Shown: positions 5,716 to 12,097, numbered from the stretch's first letter. The stretch: 13,555 nt of DNA from CAZABS01 sp964483635 (GCA_964483635.1 CAZABS010000024.1:1-13555); one strand, 5' to 3'. Notes: generated by a model from the sequence alone, not told the origin. A program made the numbers and translations.

Positions 5716-6794
5716 TTTCTTCTCTTTTGTCGCTATTGCTTCGTCGTCGAACAGCGCCGCTCGCGTTCGTGTTTCTATTGGCGCTTCCAGCGAGTACAAA
5801 TTTCCAGCTCAAGGATTACGGATATGGTGGGGGCGGTGTCGCCAACGGAACATCATCGAGTTATGCTATCGAAGGAATTGCGGGCGAGCAAAATGCTTCT
5901 ACCCTTGATGGAACTACTTATGATCTCGGTCCGGGGCTCCAGTTTACGAATCAGGCCAATGTCCCACCGGCGCCAACATTTACGAATCCAGCCAACTATT
6001 ACAACAAATTACATCTGATCCTTAATATTGGAGGGAATCCAACTGATACTCTTTTTGCGATTGCGATCAGTGCTGATAACTTTTCGGCTGACACTCGCTA
6101 TGTTCAAAGCGACAATACTGTGGGAACAATTCTCGGACTTGAAGATTATCGTACCTATGCATCTTTTGGAAGCGGGAGCGGATTCAATATCATCGGTCTC
6201 TTGCCAGCAACCACGTACACCGTGAAGGTAAAAGCGTGGCAGGGGAAATTTACAGAAACAGGTTATGGTCCTACGGCATCCGTGGCAACTTCTGGGGCAA
6301 AACTCACATTTGATATTGATGTCTCAGCAACCGATACGGATACAAGCCCTCCGTTCACCACGAACTTCGGGAATCTTTTTGCGGGCACCGTGACGGATAG
6401 TCCACAAAAAATTTGGGTGGATTTTGACACCAATGGAGAAAGCGGCGGCCGTGTCTATGTGTATGCGACCAATGCTGGTCTTGCGAGTACGGCAACGGGC
6501 CACATGATTAGTGCTGTAACCGGAAACCTTACCGTGCTTTCAGAGGGGTTTGGTGCGCAAGGATCATCCGCAACACAGTCAGCAGGTGGGCCATTTGCAC
6601 TCTCGGGAACCTATGCGCTTTCTTCGAATAATGTAGCGATAACGGATACAACGATACGAGAGATTTTTACTGCGAGTGCTCCGGTAACTGCTGGGCGTGG
6701 ATCTTTTCTTCTCAAGGCAAAGTCTTCAGCTATTACTCCGGCAGCTACAGACTATTCTGAAACACTCACCGTCATTGCTTCGGCAAGTTTTTAG
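5712..6794 (+). CDS. Secreted beta-sandwich surface protein with WxL-like C-terminal domain
   Basis: 360 residues starting inside the upstream stop (ATGA). Residues 1-~29 are a signal peptide with an RRR n-region (FVFLLALPAST). Residues ~30-195 contain a glycine-rich start (DYGYGGGG), then an FN3-like region (PPAPTFTNPANYYNKL, AIAISADNF, LPATTYTVKVKAWQG). From ~197 a beta domain begins (LTFDIDVSATDT, FGNLFAGTV, VDFDTN, then VYVYATNAGL). The end reads ATDYSETLTVIASASF. This C-terminal domain aligns with those of the two paralogues downstream (FxGxL, then xxTNxxxGxxxxVxxxNAGL, and the same ATDY-x2-TLT-x3-A-x2-F end). Its layout recalls Firmicutes WxL domains, although the W-x-L motif itself is missing. 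It is likely an exported surface protein. No terminator separates it from the next promoter. Confidence 0.75.
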   Translation: MISSLLSLLLRRRTAPLAFVFLLALPASTNFQLKDYGYGGGGVANGTSSSYAIEGIAGEQNASTLDGTTYDLGPGLQFTNQANVPPAPTFTNPANYYNKLHLILNIGGNPTDTLFAIAISADNFSADTRYVQSDNTVGTILGLEDYRTYASFGSGSGFNIIGLLPATTYTVKVKAWQGKFTETGYGPTASVATSGAKLTFDIDVSATDTDTSPPFTTNFGNLFAGTVTDSPQKIWVDFDTNGESGGRVYVYATNAGLASTATGHMISAVTGNLTVLSEGFGAQGSSATQSAGGPFALSGTYALSSNNVAITDTTIREIFTASAPVTAGRGSFLLKAKSSAITPAATDYSETLTVIASASF

Positions 6795-6819
6795 TTCGTG
6801 AGAGAATGGAACCATATTT

Positions 6820-6848
6820 TTGACAGAGAATGGGTTTCTCCGTATAAT
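6820..6848 (+). promoter_or_regulatory. Perfect-consensus sigma70 promoter
   Basis: TTGACA (6820-6825), exactly 17 bp, TATAAT (6843-6848): both hexamers match consensus fully. The TTG of the -35 is also an in-frame start-like codon for the downstream gene, so an ORF caller would place the start on the promoter. Transcription should begin near 6855. This is the strongest promoter in the window and suggests an abundant product. Confidence 0.9.
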
Positions 6849-6879
6849 TTTAAATGAAGAAAACAAAACTTTCTTGATT

Positions 6880-7947
6880 ATGGCGTTTCAACAGAAACAG
6901 CTTACCGCCTCGCTGAGTATTATTGCGTTAGTCTTCGGATTAGTGGCGCCTTTTTTTCTGATGATTCCAAGAGCTCAGGCGATTTTCTCTCAAGCGTATG
7001 TCCGTCTTGATCGTCTGGCTGCTTCAGCGACTACAGGAGGAACGGTGTGTGCGAATCCAGCTACGGTTGGAACTGAAGCCAATGTTCAGGTGACTTTCCC
7101 TTCAGGCTTTACGGTGAATGGGACAGCAGGAAACTGGACCGTGACTACAACCAATCTTCCTCCGGGGGCGGTGGCTTGGATTGGTATAGGTACAGCTACA
7201 GCGGTAGCTGCCCCGACAGTTACTTTCCCGAGCGGAGATCTCACGGTTGGTACCCTCTACTGCTTTAATTTTTCTGGAACCAATACCTTGACGAACGATA
7301 CAGCGGGGAATGATAAAACGGGAACGATTACTTCCCGCACGTCTGGTTTAACCACGATTGATTCGACGAGTTACGCCCTCTCTCTTGTTTCAAATGATCA
7401 AATCGTGATTACCGCCACTGTTCCTGCGACATTCTCCTTTGCTCTTTCGGGAAACTCAGACACCTTTACGGGGAATCTTTCAACAACAACCGTATCCACT
7501 TCAGGACAAACCGTGAGTATTTCGACCAATGCTCAGGATGGTTGGATTGCCTGGGTAAAGAGTTTGAATGCCGGTTTAAACTCAGCGGGAACGGGAGCGA
7601 GTATTGCCTCAGCTGGTTCTTATGATGACGCTCCAACCGATCTTGCCTCAACGACCGGGTATGTTCTCGATGTTGATATTACGACTGATAGTGGTACAGG
7701 AACAGGCACGGTCTCTCAGAGTGCTGGAACCGGAGCGGCTGGTGATGGATATGGCGCTGAATACAACGGGACAAACGCTACTTCCGGTGGAACTCTAACC
7801 ACCAGTTTTCAACCAATTGCAGCCTCTGATGGTACGACTGGTGGCGACGTGCTCACCCTTATTGAACGAGCGAAAATCAGTGCCGTTCAGGCTGCTGCAA
7901 CTGACTATACAGACACCTTGACTATTGTGGCTGCTGGAAGGTTCTAG
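6880..7947 (+). CDS. Secreted surface protein, paralogue 1 (C-terminal half shared with paralogue 2)
   Basis: The start is ATG 6880, because the longer reading from 6820 runs over a consensus promoter and 6880 gives a classic signal peptide: MAFQQKQLTASLSIIALVFG..., cleaved after RAQA at residue 34. The mature protein is Thr/Ser/Gly/Ala-rich and beta-type. An N-terminal domain (~35-140) holds YVRLDRL, CANP (C57), TFPSGFTV, GNWTV, LPPGAVAW and LYCF (C128); the two cysteines are kept in paralogue 2 and may form a disulfide. The C-terminal part from ~residue 142 is encoded by a 652-bp stretch apparently identical to that of paralogue 2. It includes TNAQDGWIAWVKSLNAGL and ends ATDYTDTLTIVAAGRF. 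The strong promoter and signal peptide suggest a major surface component. The hairpin at 8058-8083 is its only visible terminator. Confidence 0.85.
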   Translation: MAFQQKQLTASLSIIALVFGLVAPFFLMIPRAQAIFSQAYVRLDRLAASATTGGTVCANPATVGTEANVQVTFPSGFTVNGTAGNWTVTTTNLPPGAVAWIGIGTATAVAAPTVTFPSGDLTVGTLYCFNFSGTNTLTNDTAGNDKTGTITSRTSGLTTIDSTSYALSLVSNDQIVITATVPATFSFALSGNSDTFTGNLSTTTVSTSGQTVSISTNAQDGWIAWVKSLNAGLNSAGTGASIASAGSYDDAPTDLASTTGYVLDVDITTDSGTGTGTVSQSAGTGAAGDGYGAEYNGTNATSGGTLTTSFQPIAASDGTTGGDVLTLIERAKISAVQAAATDYTDTLTIVAAGRF

Positions 7948-7954
7948 GGTATTT
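7303..7954 (+). repeat. 652-bp direct repeat, copy 1
   Basis: Reading both copies base by base I found no difference between 7303-7954 and 8549-9200 (offset 1246). The repeat covers the C-terminal ~213 codons, the TAG stop and 7 bases beyond it. Outside these limits the paralogues diverge at once. Confidence 0.93.
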
Positions 7955-8013
7955 TTGCCACTGAGTTTGTTGGATGGAAAGGCATCTATTATTGAAGAGT
8001 AGTCTTTTTCATC

Positions 8014-8042
8014 TTGACTTGAGGGAAAATTTGCTGTATACT
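8014..8042 (+). promoter_or_regulatory. Strong sigma70 promoter ahead of a terminator-like hairpin
   Basis: TTGACT (8014-8019), 17 bp, TATACT (8037-8042). Transcription would start near 8049, only ~9 nt before the hairpin at 8058-8083. RNA made here must pass that hairpin to reach the gene at 8111. Confidence 0.75.
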
Positions 8043-8054
8043 GTCTATAGAGAA

Positions 8055-8126
8055 ATGAAAACGGGTGATCGCACCCGTTTTTTCTATGGAATTTTTCTCG
8101 ATATATACATATGCCATCTGTCTTGA
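8055..8126 (+). CDS. Possible 23-codon leader peptide overlapping the hairpin
   Basis: ATG 8055 to TGA 8124-8126. The peptide begins MKTGDRTRFFYGIF, and its second codon is the first base pair of the hairpin at 8058-8083. The ORF overlaps the start of the main gene (8111) by 16 nt. A ribosome on it would unfold the hairpin. TAGAG upstream is at best a weak ribosome site. It may be fortuitous. Confidence 0.2.
   Translation: MKTGDRTRFFYGIFLDIYICHLS
8058..8083 (+). terminator. Intrinsic terminator or attenuator hairpin
   Basis: AAAACGGGTG (8058-8067), loop ATCG, CACCCGTTTT (8072-8081): a perfect 10-bp stem ending in six Ts (8078-8083). In form it is a textbook terminator, and with A and T tracts on both sides it could work on either strand. 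It can end transcripts of the gene at 6880, but it also lies downstream of the promoter for 8111. Confidence 0.85.
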
Positions 8127-9193
8127 TTCGACAACTGAGTACTATCAACATCCTGGCTCTCATATCAGTGGGAGCTTTGCAGTTTTTTCTATTTATTCCT
8201 CAAGTAAGTGCTGCCAATTTCCAACAACTCTATGTCCGTCTCGATCGATTGCATGCCTCAGTTGCCACAACAGGACTTATTTGCGCCAATCCTGGGACAA
8301 CCTCAGCGGCAAATGTTGATGTCCAGATTACTTTTCCGACTGGATTCACGGTTGGAACGGCTGGAAACTGGGCAGTGAGTACAGGGACACTTCCACCGGG
8401 AGCGACGGCTTGGCCGGGCATCGGAGCAGCTACTCCGACGGTATTAACTCAGACGGTCACTTTTACGTATGCTGCGAATCAAACGTTGACGGCAGGCACG
8501 CTGTATTGCTTCACATGGACGAATACAGCGGCACTTACGACCGGCACTGCGGGGAATGATAAAACGGGAACGATTACTTCCCGCACGTCTGGTTTAACCA
8601 CGATTGATTCGACGAGTTACGCCCTCTCTCTTGTTTCAAATGATCAAATCGTGATTACCGCCACTGTTCCTGCGACATTCTCCTTTGCTCTTTCGGGAAA
8701 CTCAGACACCTTTACGGGGAATCTTTCAACAACAACCGTATCCACTTCAGGACAAACCGTGAGTATTTCGACCAATGCTCAGGATGGTTGGATTGCCTGG
8801 GTAAAGAGTTTGAATGCCGGTTTAAACTCAGCGGGAACGGGAGCGAGTATTGCCTCAGCTGGTTCTTATGATGACGCTCCAACCGATCTTGCCTCAACGA
8901 CCGGGTATGTTCTCGATGTTGATATTACGACTGATAGTGGTACAGGAACAGGCACGGTCTCTCAGAGTGCTGGAACCGGAGCGGCTGGTGATGGATATGG
9001 CGCTGAATACAACGGGACAAACGCTACTTCCGGTGGAACTCTAACCACCAGTTTTCAACCAATTGCAGCCTCTGATGGTACGACTGGTGGCGACGTGCTC
9101 ACCCTTATTGAACGAGCGAAAATCAGTGCCGTTCAGGCTGCTGCAACTGACTATACAGACACCTTGACTATTGTGGCTGCTGGAAGGTTCTAG
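8111..9193 (+). CDS. Secreted surface protein, paralogue 2 (C-terminal half identical to paralogue 1)
   Basis: 360 residues with a signal peptide of ~34 residues (ILALISVGALQFFLFIPQVSA, cleavage after VSA). The mature N-terminal domain (~35-146) resembles that of paralogue 1: YVRLDRLHAS, CANPGT (C58), TFPTGFTV, GNWAVST, LPPGATAW, LYCF (C133). It differs at many positions by substitutions and small indels. From ~residue 147 to the end it is identical to paralogue 1. The pair therefore shows one fixed C-terminal module joined to two N-terminal variants. Likely a structural surface subunit whose C-terminal domain is used for anchoring or assembly and whose N-terminal domain is exposed. Expression probably depends on the promoter at 8014 and on reading through the hairpin at 8058. 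No Shine-Dalgarno sequence is visible. Confidence 0.85.
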   Translation: MPSVLIRQLSTINILALISVGALQFFLFIPQVSAANFQQLYVRLDRLHASVATTGLICANPGTTSAANVDVQITFPTGFTVGTAGNWAVSTGTLPPGATAWPGIGAATPTVLTQTVTFTYAANQTLTAGTLYCFTWTNTAALTTGTAGNDKTGTITSRTSGLTTIDSTSYALSLVSNDQIVITATVPATFSFALSGNSDTFTGNLSTTTVSTSGQTVSISTNAQDGWIAWVKSLNAGLNSAGTGASIASAGSYDDAPTDLASTTGYVLDVDITTDSGTGTGTVSQSAGTGAAGDGYGAEYNGTNATSGGTLTTSFQPIAASDGTTGGDVLTLIERAKISAVQAAATDYTDTLTIVAAGRF

Positions 9194-9200
9194 GGTATTT
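8549..9200 (+). repeat. 652-bp direct repeat, copy 2
   Basis: This is the second copy of the repeat at 7303-7954, covering the C-terminal half of the gene at 8111, its stop and 7 bases after it. Left boundary: GCGGGGAATG preceded by unrelated bases (CACT here, ATACA there). Right boundary: TAGGGTATTT, then CCGAG here and TTGCC there. Confidence 0.93.
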
Positions 9201-9226
9201 CCGAGAAAGTTCCTTTTATAGAGAGA

Positions 9227-9250
9227 AAACCCGGCTACACCACCGGGTTT
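9227..9250 (+). terminator. Intrinsic terminator after paralogue 2
   Basis: AAACCCGG (9227-9234), loop of eight bases, CCGGGTTT (9243-9250), then CTTTATTT. An 8-bp perfect stem located 33 nt after the stop and before the next promoter. Confidence 0.75.
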
Positions 9251-9289
9251 CTTTATTTCCTCAATATGGCTTCAATAAGCGGAATAGGG

Positions 9290-9303
9290 TATACTGAGCG
9301 GAG
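9290..9303 (+). promoter_or_regulatory. -10 element and ribosome site of the WxLIP-like operon
   Basis: TATACT at 9290-9295 serves as -10. The -35 region is poor (TGGCTT at 9267-9272, 17-bp spacing). GGAG at 9300-9303 lies 8 nt before ATG 9312 and is one of the few clear Shine-Dalgarno sequences here. The expected transcription start (~9302) falls inside it, so the exact start matters for translation. Confidence 0.45.
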
Positions 9304-9311
9304 AAATATCT

Positions 9312-10412
9312 ATGCCGTATTCTGCGAAACTCTTCCTTCGGTCACTCCTTATTGTCCCAGCGCTTTCGCTGCTTTCTTGTTTGACCGTCTTTGCTCAAGT
9401 ATCTGAATCAGGCCCTGTAGTCCCTGAGGCGGGTCTTCGTTTGGTAACATCCCCACTCCCTATTTCTTTGGTGGCTCAGCCAGGAAATACGGTGTCAACT
9501 GAACTGAAAGTAAAAAATGCTGGTATCCTTCCTGAGCAAATCACGATCGATACCTTTAAATTTAAAGCCTTTGAATCTTCTGGGGCTCCTCAGATTCTCG
9601 ATCCGGAACCGGGAGATGACTTCATTCATTGGGTACAGTTTTCCGAATCTACTTTTTTGTTGGATCCAGAAGAATGGAAGACGATCACCGCAACGTTTAC
9701 ACTGCCCGAAAGCGCCTCTTTTGGGTATTATTATGCGTTTGTTTTTCGTCGAGTCATAAATGAAGAAACGAATCGTCCACGAGAAACAAGCGTTGTGGGC
9801 GGAACAGCCACTTTGGTATTGCTCGAAGCGCGCGTACCTGATGCAGAACGAGCAATAACGGTTACCGAGTTTTCTACTAACCGAATGGTGTTTGAATTTC
9901 TTCCGGTGACGTTTACCGTGAATCTGAAGAATACCGGGAATGTCCATGTAGCTCCTCGAGGAAATATCTTTGTAAATCAAGGGAAGAATAAAGATATTGC
10001 GGTGCTGGATCTCAATCGAGGAAAGGGGAATATTCTCCCAAACTCTGCCAGAATTTTTCAGACCGAATGGAATGACGGATTCCCAATCTATGCCCATCGC
10101 ATGGAAGATGGGAAAGTGCTCCATGATGCAGCTGGGAATCCCGAACTTCAACTGACCTGGAATTGGGAAGATACTTCGAAGCTTCGCTTTGGAAAGTATA
10201 CTGCAAAAATGCTCCTGATCTATGATGATGGGATGAGAGATGTGCCGATAGAGGGAGTAGTTTCTTTTTGGGTGATACCGTGGAGACTCTTGGGCGGTGC
10301 ACTGTTTATAGCCCTGTTCTTCCTGATCGGTATGAAAAATAGTCTTATGCGACTGTGGCGACGGTTTTTTCCTCAAAAAAAGGGAGAGCAAGATACCAAT
10401 TTGCCTGAATAA
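9312..10412 (+). CDS. WxL-interacting-protein-like membrane-anchored surface protein 1
   Basis: 366 residues. Signal peptide 1-~29 (LLIVPALSLLSCLTVFA, then Q). Ig-like domain 1 (~42-165): TSPLPISLVAQPGNTVSTEL, VKNAG, HWVQFSE, LDPEEWKTITATFTLPESA, FGYYYAFVFRR. Domain 2 (~175-315) includes VNLKNTGNVHVAPRGNIFV and NILPNSARIFQTEW. A C-terminal span follows (~321-340, LLGGALFIALFFLIG), then a basic tail (RLWRRFFPQKK). Signal, DUF916-like domain, DUF3324-like domain, TM and basic tail is the architecture of Firmicutes WxL-interacting proteins, which bind peptidoglycan and hold WxL proteins at the surface. Assignment rests on architecture and on the pG..v...l.v.N / P.sa..G.Y motifs, and is not verified by a search. 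It is the first gene of a tight operon (3-nt gap to the next). A lipobox at LLSC is unlikely. Confidence 0.8.
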   Translation: MPYSAKLFLRSLLIVPALSLLSCLTVFAQVSESGPVVPEAGLRLVTSPLPISLVAQPGNTVSTELKVKNAGILPEQITIDTFKFKAFESSGAPQILDPEPGDDFIHWVQFSESTFLLDPEEWKTITATFTLPESASFGYYYAFVFRRVINEETNRPRETSVVGGTATLVLLEARVPDAERAITVTEFSTNRMVFEFLPVTFTVNLKNTGNVHVAPRGNIFVNQGKNKDIAVLDLNRGKGNILPNSARIFQTEWNDGFPIYAHRMEDGKVLHDAAGNPELQLTWNWEDTSKLRFGKYTAKMLLIYDDGMRDVPIEGVVSFWVIPWRLLGGALFIALFFLIGMKNSLMRLWRRFFPQKKGEQDTNLPE

Positions 10413-10415
10413 AGT

Positions 10416-11327
10416 ATGAGTCGGTTTTCTGTTTTCTGGCAGAGTGGAGTATTGTTGGGAATCTTGTTCCCGGGGTGTGTTGTAGCAAGTGGATTTTCGG
10501 TAACCCCTTTTTCGCAAGAACTCTCGATTCAAACCGAGGAGAGGATTAGTTTTGTGCTTAATGTTCGAAATGAGGGCGAGTTTACCACAACCCTCCAGCT
10601 TACCCCAATTGATTTTGGTAGCCTGGATACTTCCGGAGGAGTAGCCTTTCTCGGTGCACAAGGAAGCCCAGAATCACGCTATTCGCTTGCTGATTGGATT
10701 TTGCTTGACCAGAGTGAGTTGATTCTCGACCCTGGGGCAACGGCGACACTCAACGGTTGGATTCTGAATGGAGAACGCCTGGCTCCAGGAGGTCATTACG
10801 GTGCGGTGCTCTTTCGTGAAGCGAATCAGCCCTTCCTCACGACTGAAACGAACACGCTCGCTGTTGATCAAGCCTTTGCAGCGCTTCTCGTAGTGAAAAA
10901 AAAGGGAGGTGAAATAGAACGTCTCTCTCTTGAGCACGTAGATTTCCCAAAGTCTTTTTTTCATGTGCCGAAGAAACTCATGCTGGCCTTCTCAAATGAG
11001 GGGAATGTTCATCTCACGCCGAGGGGGAAACTCTCGGTAACGGACTGGCTTGGTCGAGAGGTAGCAGAGGGTATTCTGAATGAGGAATCAGGGATACTGC
11101 TCCCAGAAAGTGAGCGGCTATTTCCGATAAAGCCTTTTCAGACGCGCGAATTGCTTCTTCCGGGGAAATATTTCTTGAAAGTGTGGTATCGCTTTGATGG
11201 GCGAGAGGCTACAGAAGAATGGGAAACAACGCTTGTGTTAGTGCCTTTTTCAGCGCTCATGGGAGTGGGGATTTTGATGATGCTCGTGGCATGGTATCTC
11301 CGAAAAATATGGAAGAAAAGGCATTAA
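10416..11327 (+). CDS. WxL-interacting-protein-like membrane-anchored surface protein 2
   Basis: 303 residues, a shorter paralogue of the protein encoded just upstream. Signal peptide 1-~25 (VLLGILFPGCVVAS). Domain 1 (~27-150): FSVTPFSQELSIQTEERISF, LNVRNEGEFTTTLQL, WILLDQSELILDPGATATL, APGGHYGAVLFRE. Domain 2 (~165-270): LAFSNEGNVHLTPRGKLSV, GILLPESERLFP, LLPGKYFLKVWYRFDG. A C-terminal span (~275-295, LMGVGILMMLVAWYL) is followed by KIWKKRH. The N-x-GNVH-x2-PRG motif and the LP-x-S-x-R-x-F motif are shared with the first paralogue, showing duplication. Start ATG 10416 lies 3 nt after the previous stop, and the end overlaps the next gene by 19 bp, so the three genes are cotranscribed and probably coupled. 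Likely an anchor or adaptor at the cell surface. Confidence 0.8.
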   Translation: MSRFSVFWQSGVLLGILFPGCVVASGFSVTPFSQELSIQTEERISFVLNVRNEGEFTTTLQLTPIDFGSLDTSGGVAFLGAQGSPESRYSLADWILLDQSELILDPGATATLNGWILNGERLAPGGHYGAVLFREANQPFLTTETNTLAVDQAFAALLVVKKKGGEIERLSLEHVDFPKSFFHVPKKLMLAFSNEGNVHLTPRGKLSVTDWLGREVAEGILNEESGILLPESERLFPIKPFQTRELLLPGKYFLKVWYRFDGREATEEWETTLVLVPFSALMGVGILMMLVAWYLRKIWKKRH

Positions 11328-11950
11328 AAAGCCAAGAAATTAATCCTCAAGCTGATGGAAGAGGAACAACCCTCAAGAAAAAACGACTTTGGTTGTGGAC
11401 GAGCGTTGTTATTGGTGGAGGACTGTCCGTATGGATAGTGTGGTGGTGGTTTGGTCAGCCAGCCCAGGGTGTTTTTTCTCACGAAGCTGCGCCATCAGAA
11501 AAGATGTTGACAGAAATTAACGCGAAAACTGAATATACCGGAAAGTATTTTACTTTTTCCTATCCAAAAAATTTCGTCCAGAAACTATTGGCTGAGTCGG
11601 TGAGGCCACCCCTCCTCGAGCAGGCGTTTTGGTCGAAAGTGGGTGTTGAGAGTGAAAAAATTGCTCTTCTCTACCAGGATATTGGAAACTTTACCATTGC
11701 TGAATATCCGAGTTATCGTATGAGAACCCTTGATCCCAAGACGTATACGCTTGAACAAGTAGAAATACATGGACTTAAACTGGCCGTATTTACAAAAAAA
11801 CAGCCTCAATTTGAAGTAGCTGCCTTTTTTGGAGGCGAGGGAAGAGTGGTAAGTCTGGCGCTTACCTCCTCACTTCGATTGGAGGGACTACGGGAGCACC
11901 TTTTTGAAATACTAGAATCTTGGGTTTGGGTGGATGAAAAAAGAAAATAA
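11309..11950 (+). CDS. Single-span protein with exported FTFSYP domain
   Basis: The start is set at ATG 11309 (MEEKALKSQEI), giving 213 residues. An earlier in-frame ATG at 11219 would bury 109 bp in the previous gene. A basic cytoplasmic segment (KKKRL at ~23-27) precedes a hydrophobic, tryptophan-rich span (~28-48, WTSVVIGGGLSVWIVWWWF). The exported part starts with GKYFTFSYPKNF (~77-88), a phrase common in uncharacterised CPR exported proteins and vaguely like PsbP-type domains. Further on come QVEIHGLKLAVFTKK and a C-terminal FEILESWVWV helix. The function is unknown. As last gene of the operon with two WxLIP-like proteins it may assist their assembly. A terminator follows at 11985. Confidence 0.7.
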   Translation: MEEKALKSQEINPQADGRGTTLKKKRLWLWTSVVIGGGLSVWIVWWWFGQPAQGVFSHEAAPSEKMLTEINAKTEYTGKYFTFSYPKNFVQKLLAESVRPPLLEQAFWSKVGVESEKIALLYQDIGNFTIAEYPSYRMRTLDPKTYTLEQVEIHGLKLAVFTKKQPQFEVAAFFGGEGRVVSLALTSSLRLEGLREHLFEILESWVWVDEKRK

Positions 11951-11984
11951 GGGATACGGAGATTCCCTTGACAAAAAAGCTCGA

Positions 11985-12006
11985 AAAGCCCTTGGCAAAG
12001 GGCTTT
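11985..12006 (+). terminator. Terminator of the WxLIP-like operon
   Basis: AAAGCCCTT (11985-11993), loop GGCA, AAGGGCTTT (11998-12006), then CTTCTTT. A perfect 9-bp stem, 34 nt after the last stop. The -35 of the next promoter lies in its left-arm end and loop. Confidence 0.7.
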
Positions 12007-12021
12007 CTTCTTTGGTAGACT
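11992..12021 (+). promoter_or_regulatory. Promoter of the large surface protein, embedded in the upstream terminator
   Basis: TTGGCA (11992-11997, 5 of 6), 18-bp spacer, TAGACT (12016-12021) with TG in the extended -10 position (TGGTAGACT from 12013). Transcription would start near 12028, leaving a ~70-nt leader before ATG 12098. A stand-alone TTGACA at 11968 has no -10 at proper spacing. Confidence 0.5.
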
Positions 12022-12034
12022 AGAGAAGTAACTC

Positions 12035-12069
12035 CTTGAGTCGAGGTGAGTCGACCCAAGAAATTTTTT
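12035..12069 (+). promoter_or_regulatory. Terminator-like hairpin in the leader of the large surface protein
   Basis: CTTGAGTCGA (12035-12044), loop GGTGAG, TCGACCCAAG (12051-12060): 9 of 10 positions pair (one A-C mismatch). AAATTTTTT follows (12061-12069). It lies wholly inside the predicted leader RNA, so it could act as an attenuator or as an mRNA-stabilising structure. Confidence 0.4.
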
Positions 12070-12097
12070 GCATTGTCTCAAAAAAAAGAGGCAACCT

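Noticed and set aside
9312..10490. Lipoprotein processing of the two WxLIP-like proteins (LLSC, FPGC)
   Set aside because: Neither matches the lipobox well. Both proteins have good signal peptidase I sites and C-terminal membrane anchors.
9495..10661. 388-codon open frame on the minus strand
   Set aside because: It lies opposite two well-supported + strand genes (9312 and 10416). Its translation is rich in Ser, Arg, His and Lys with no domain pattern, as expected of an antisense shadow.
11968..11973. TTGACA as the -35 for the large surface gene
   Set aside because: The sequence 17 bp downstream is CTTGGC, not a -10, and the terminator hairpin would follow at once. TTGGCA at 11992 with TAGACT at 12016 fits better.
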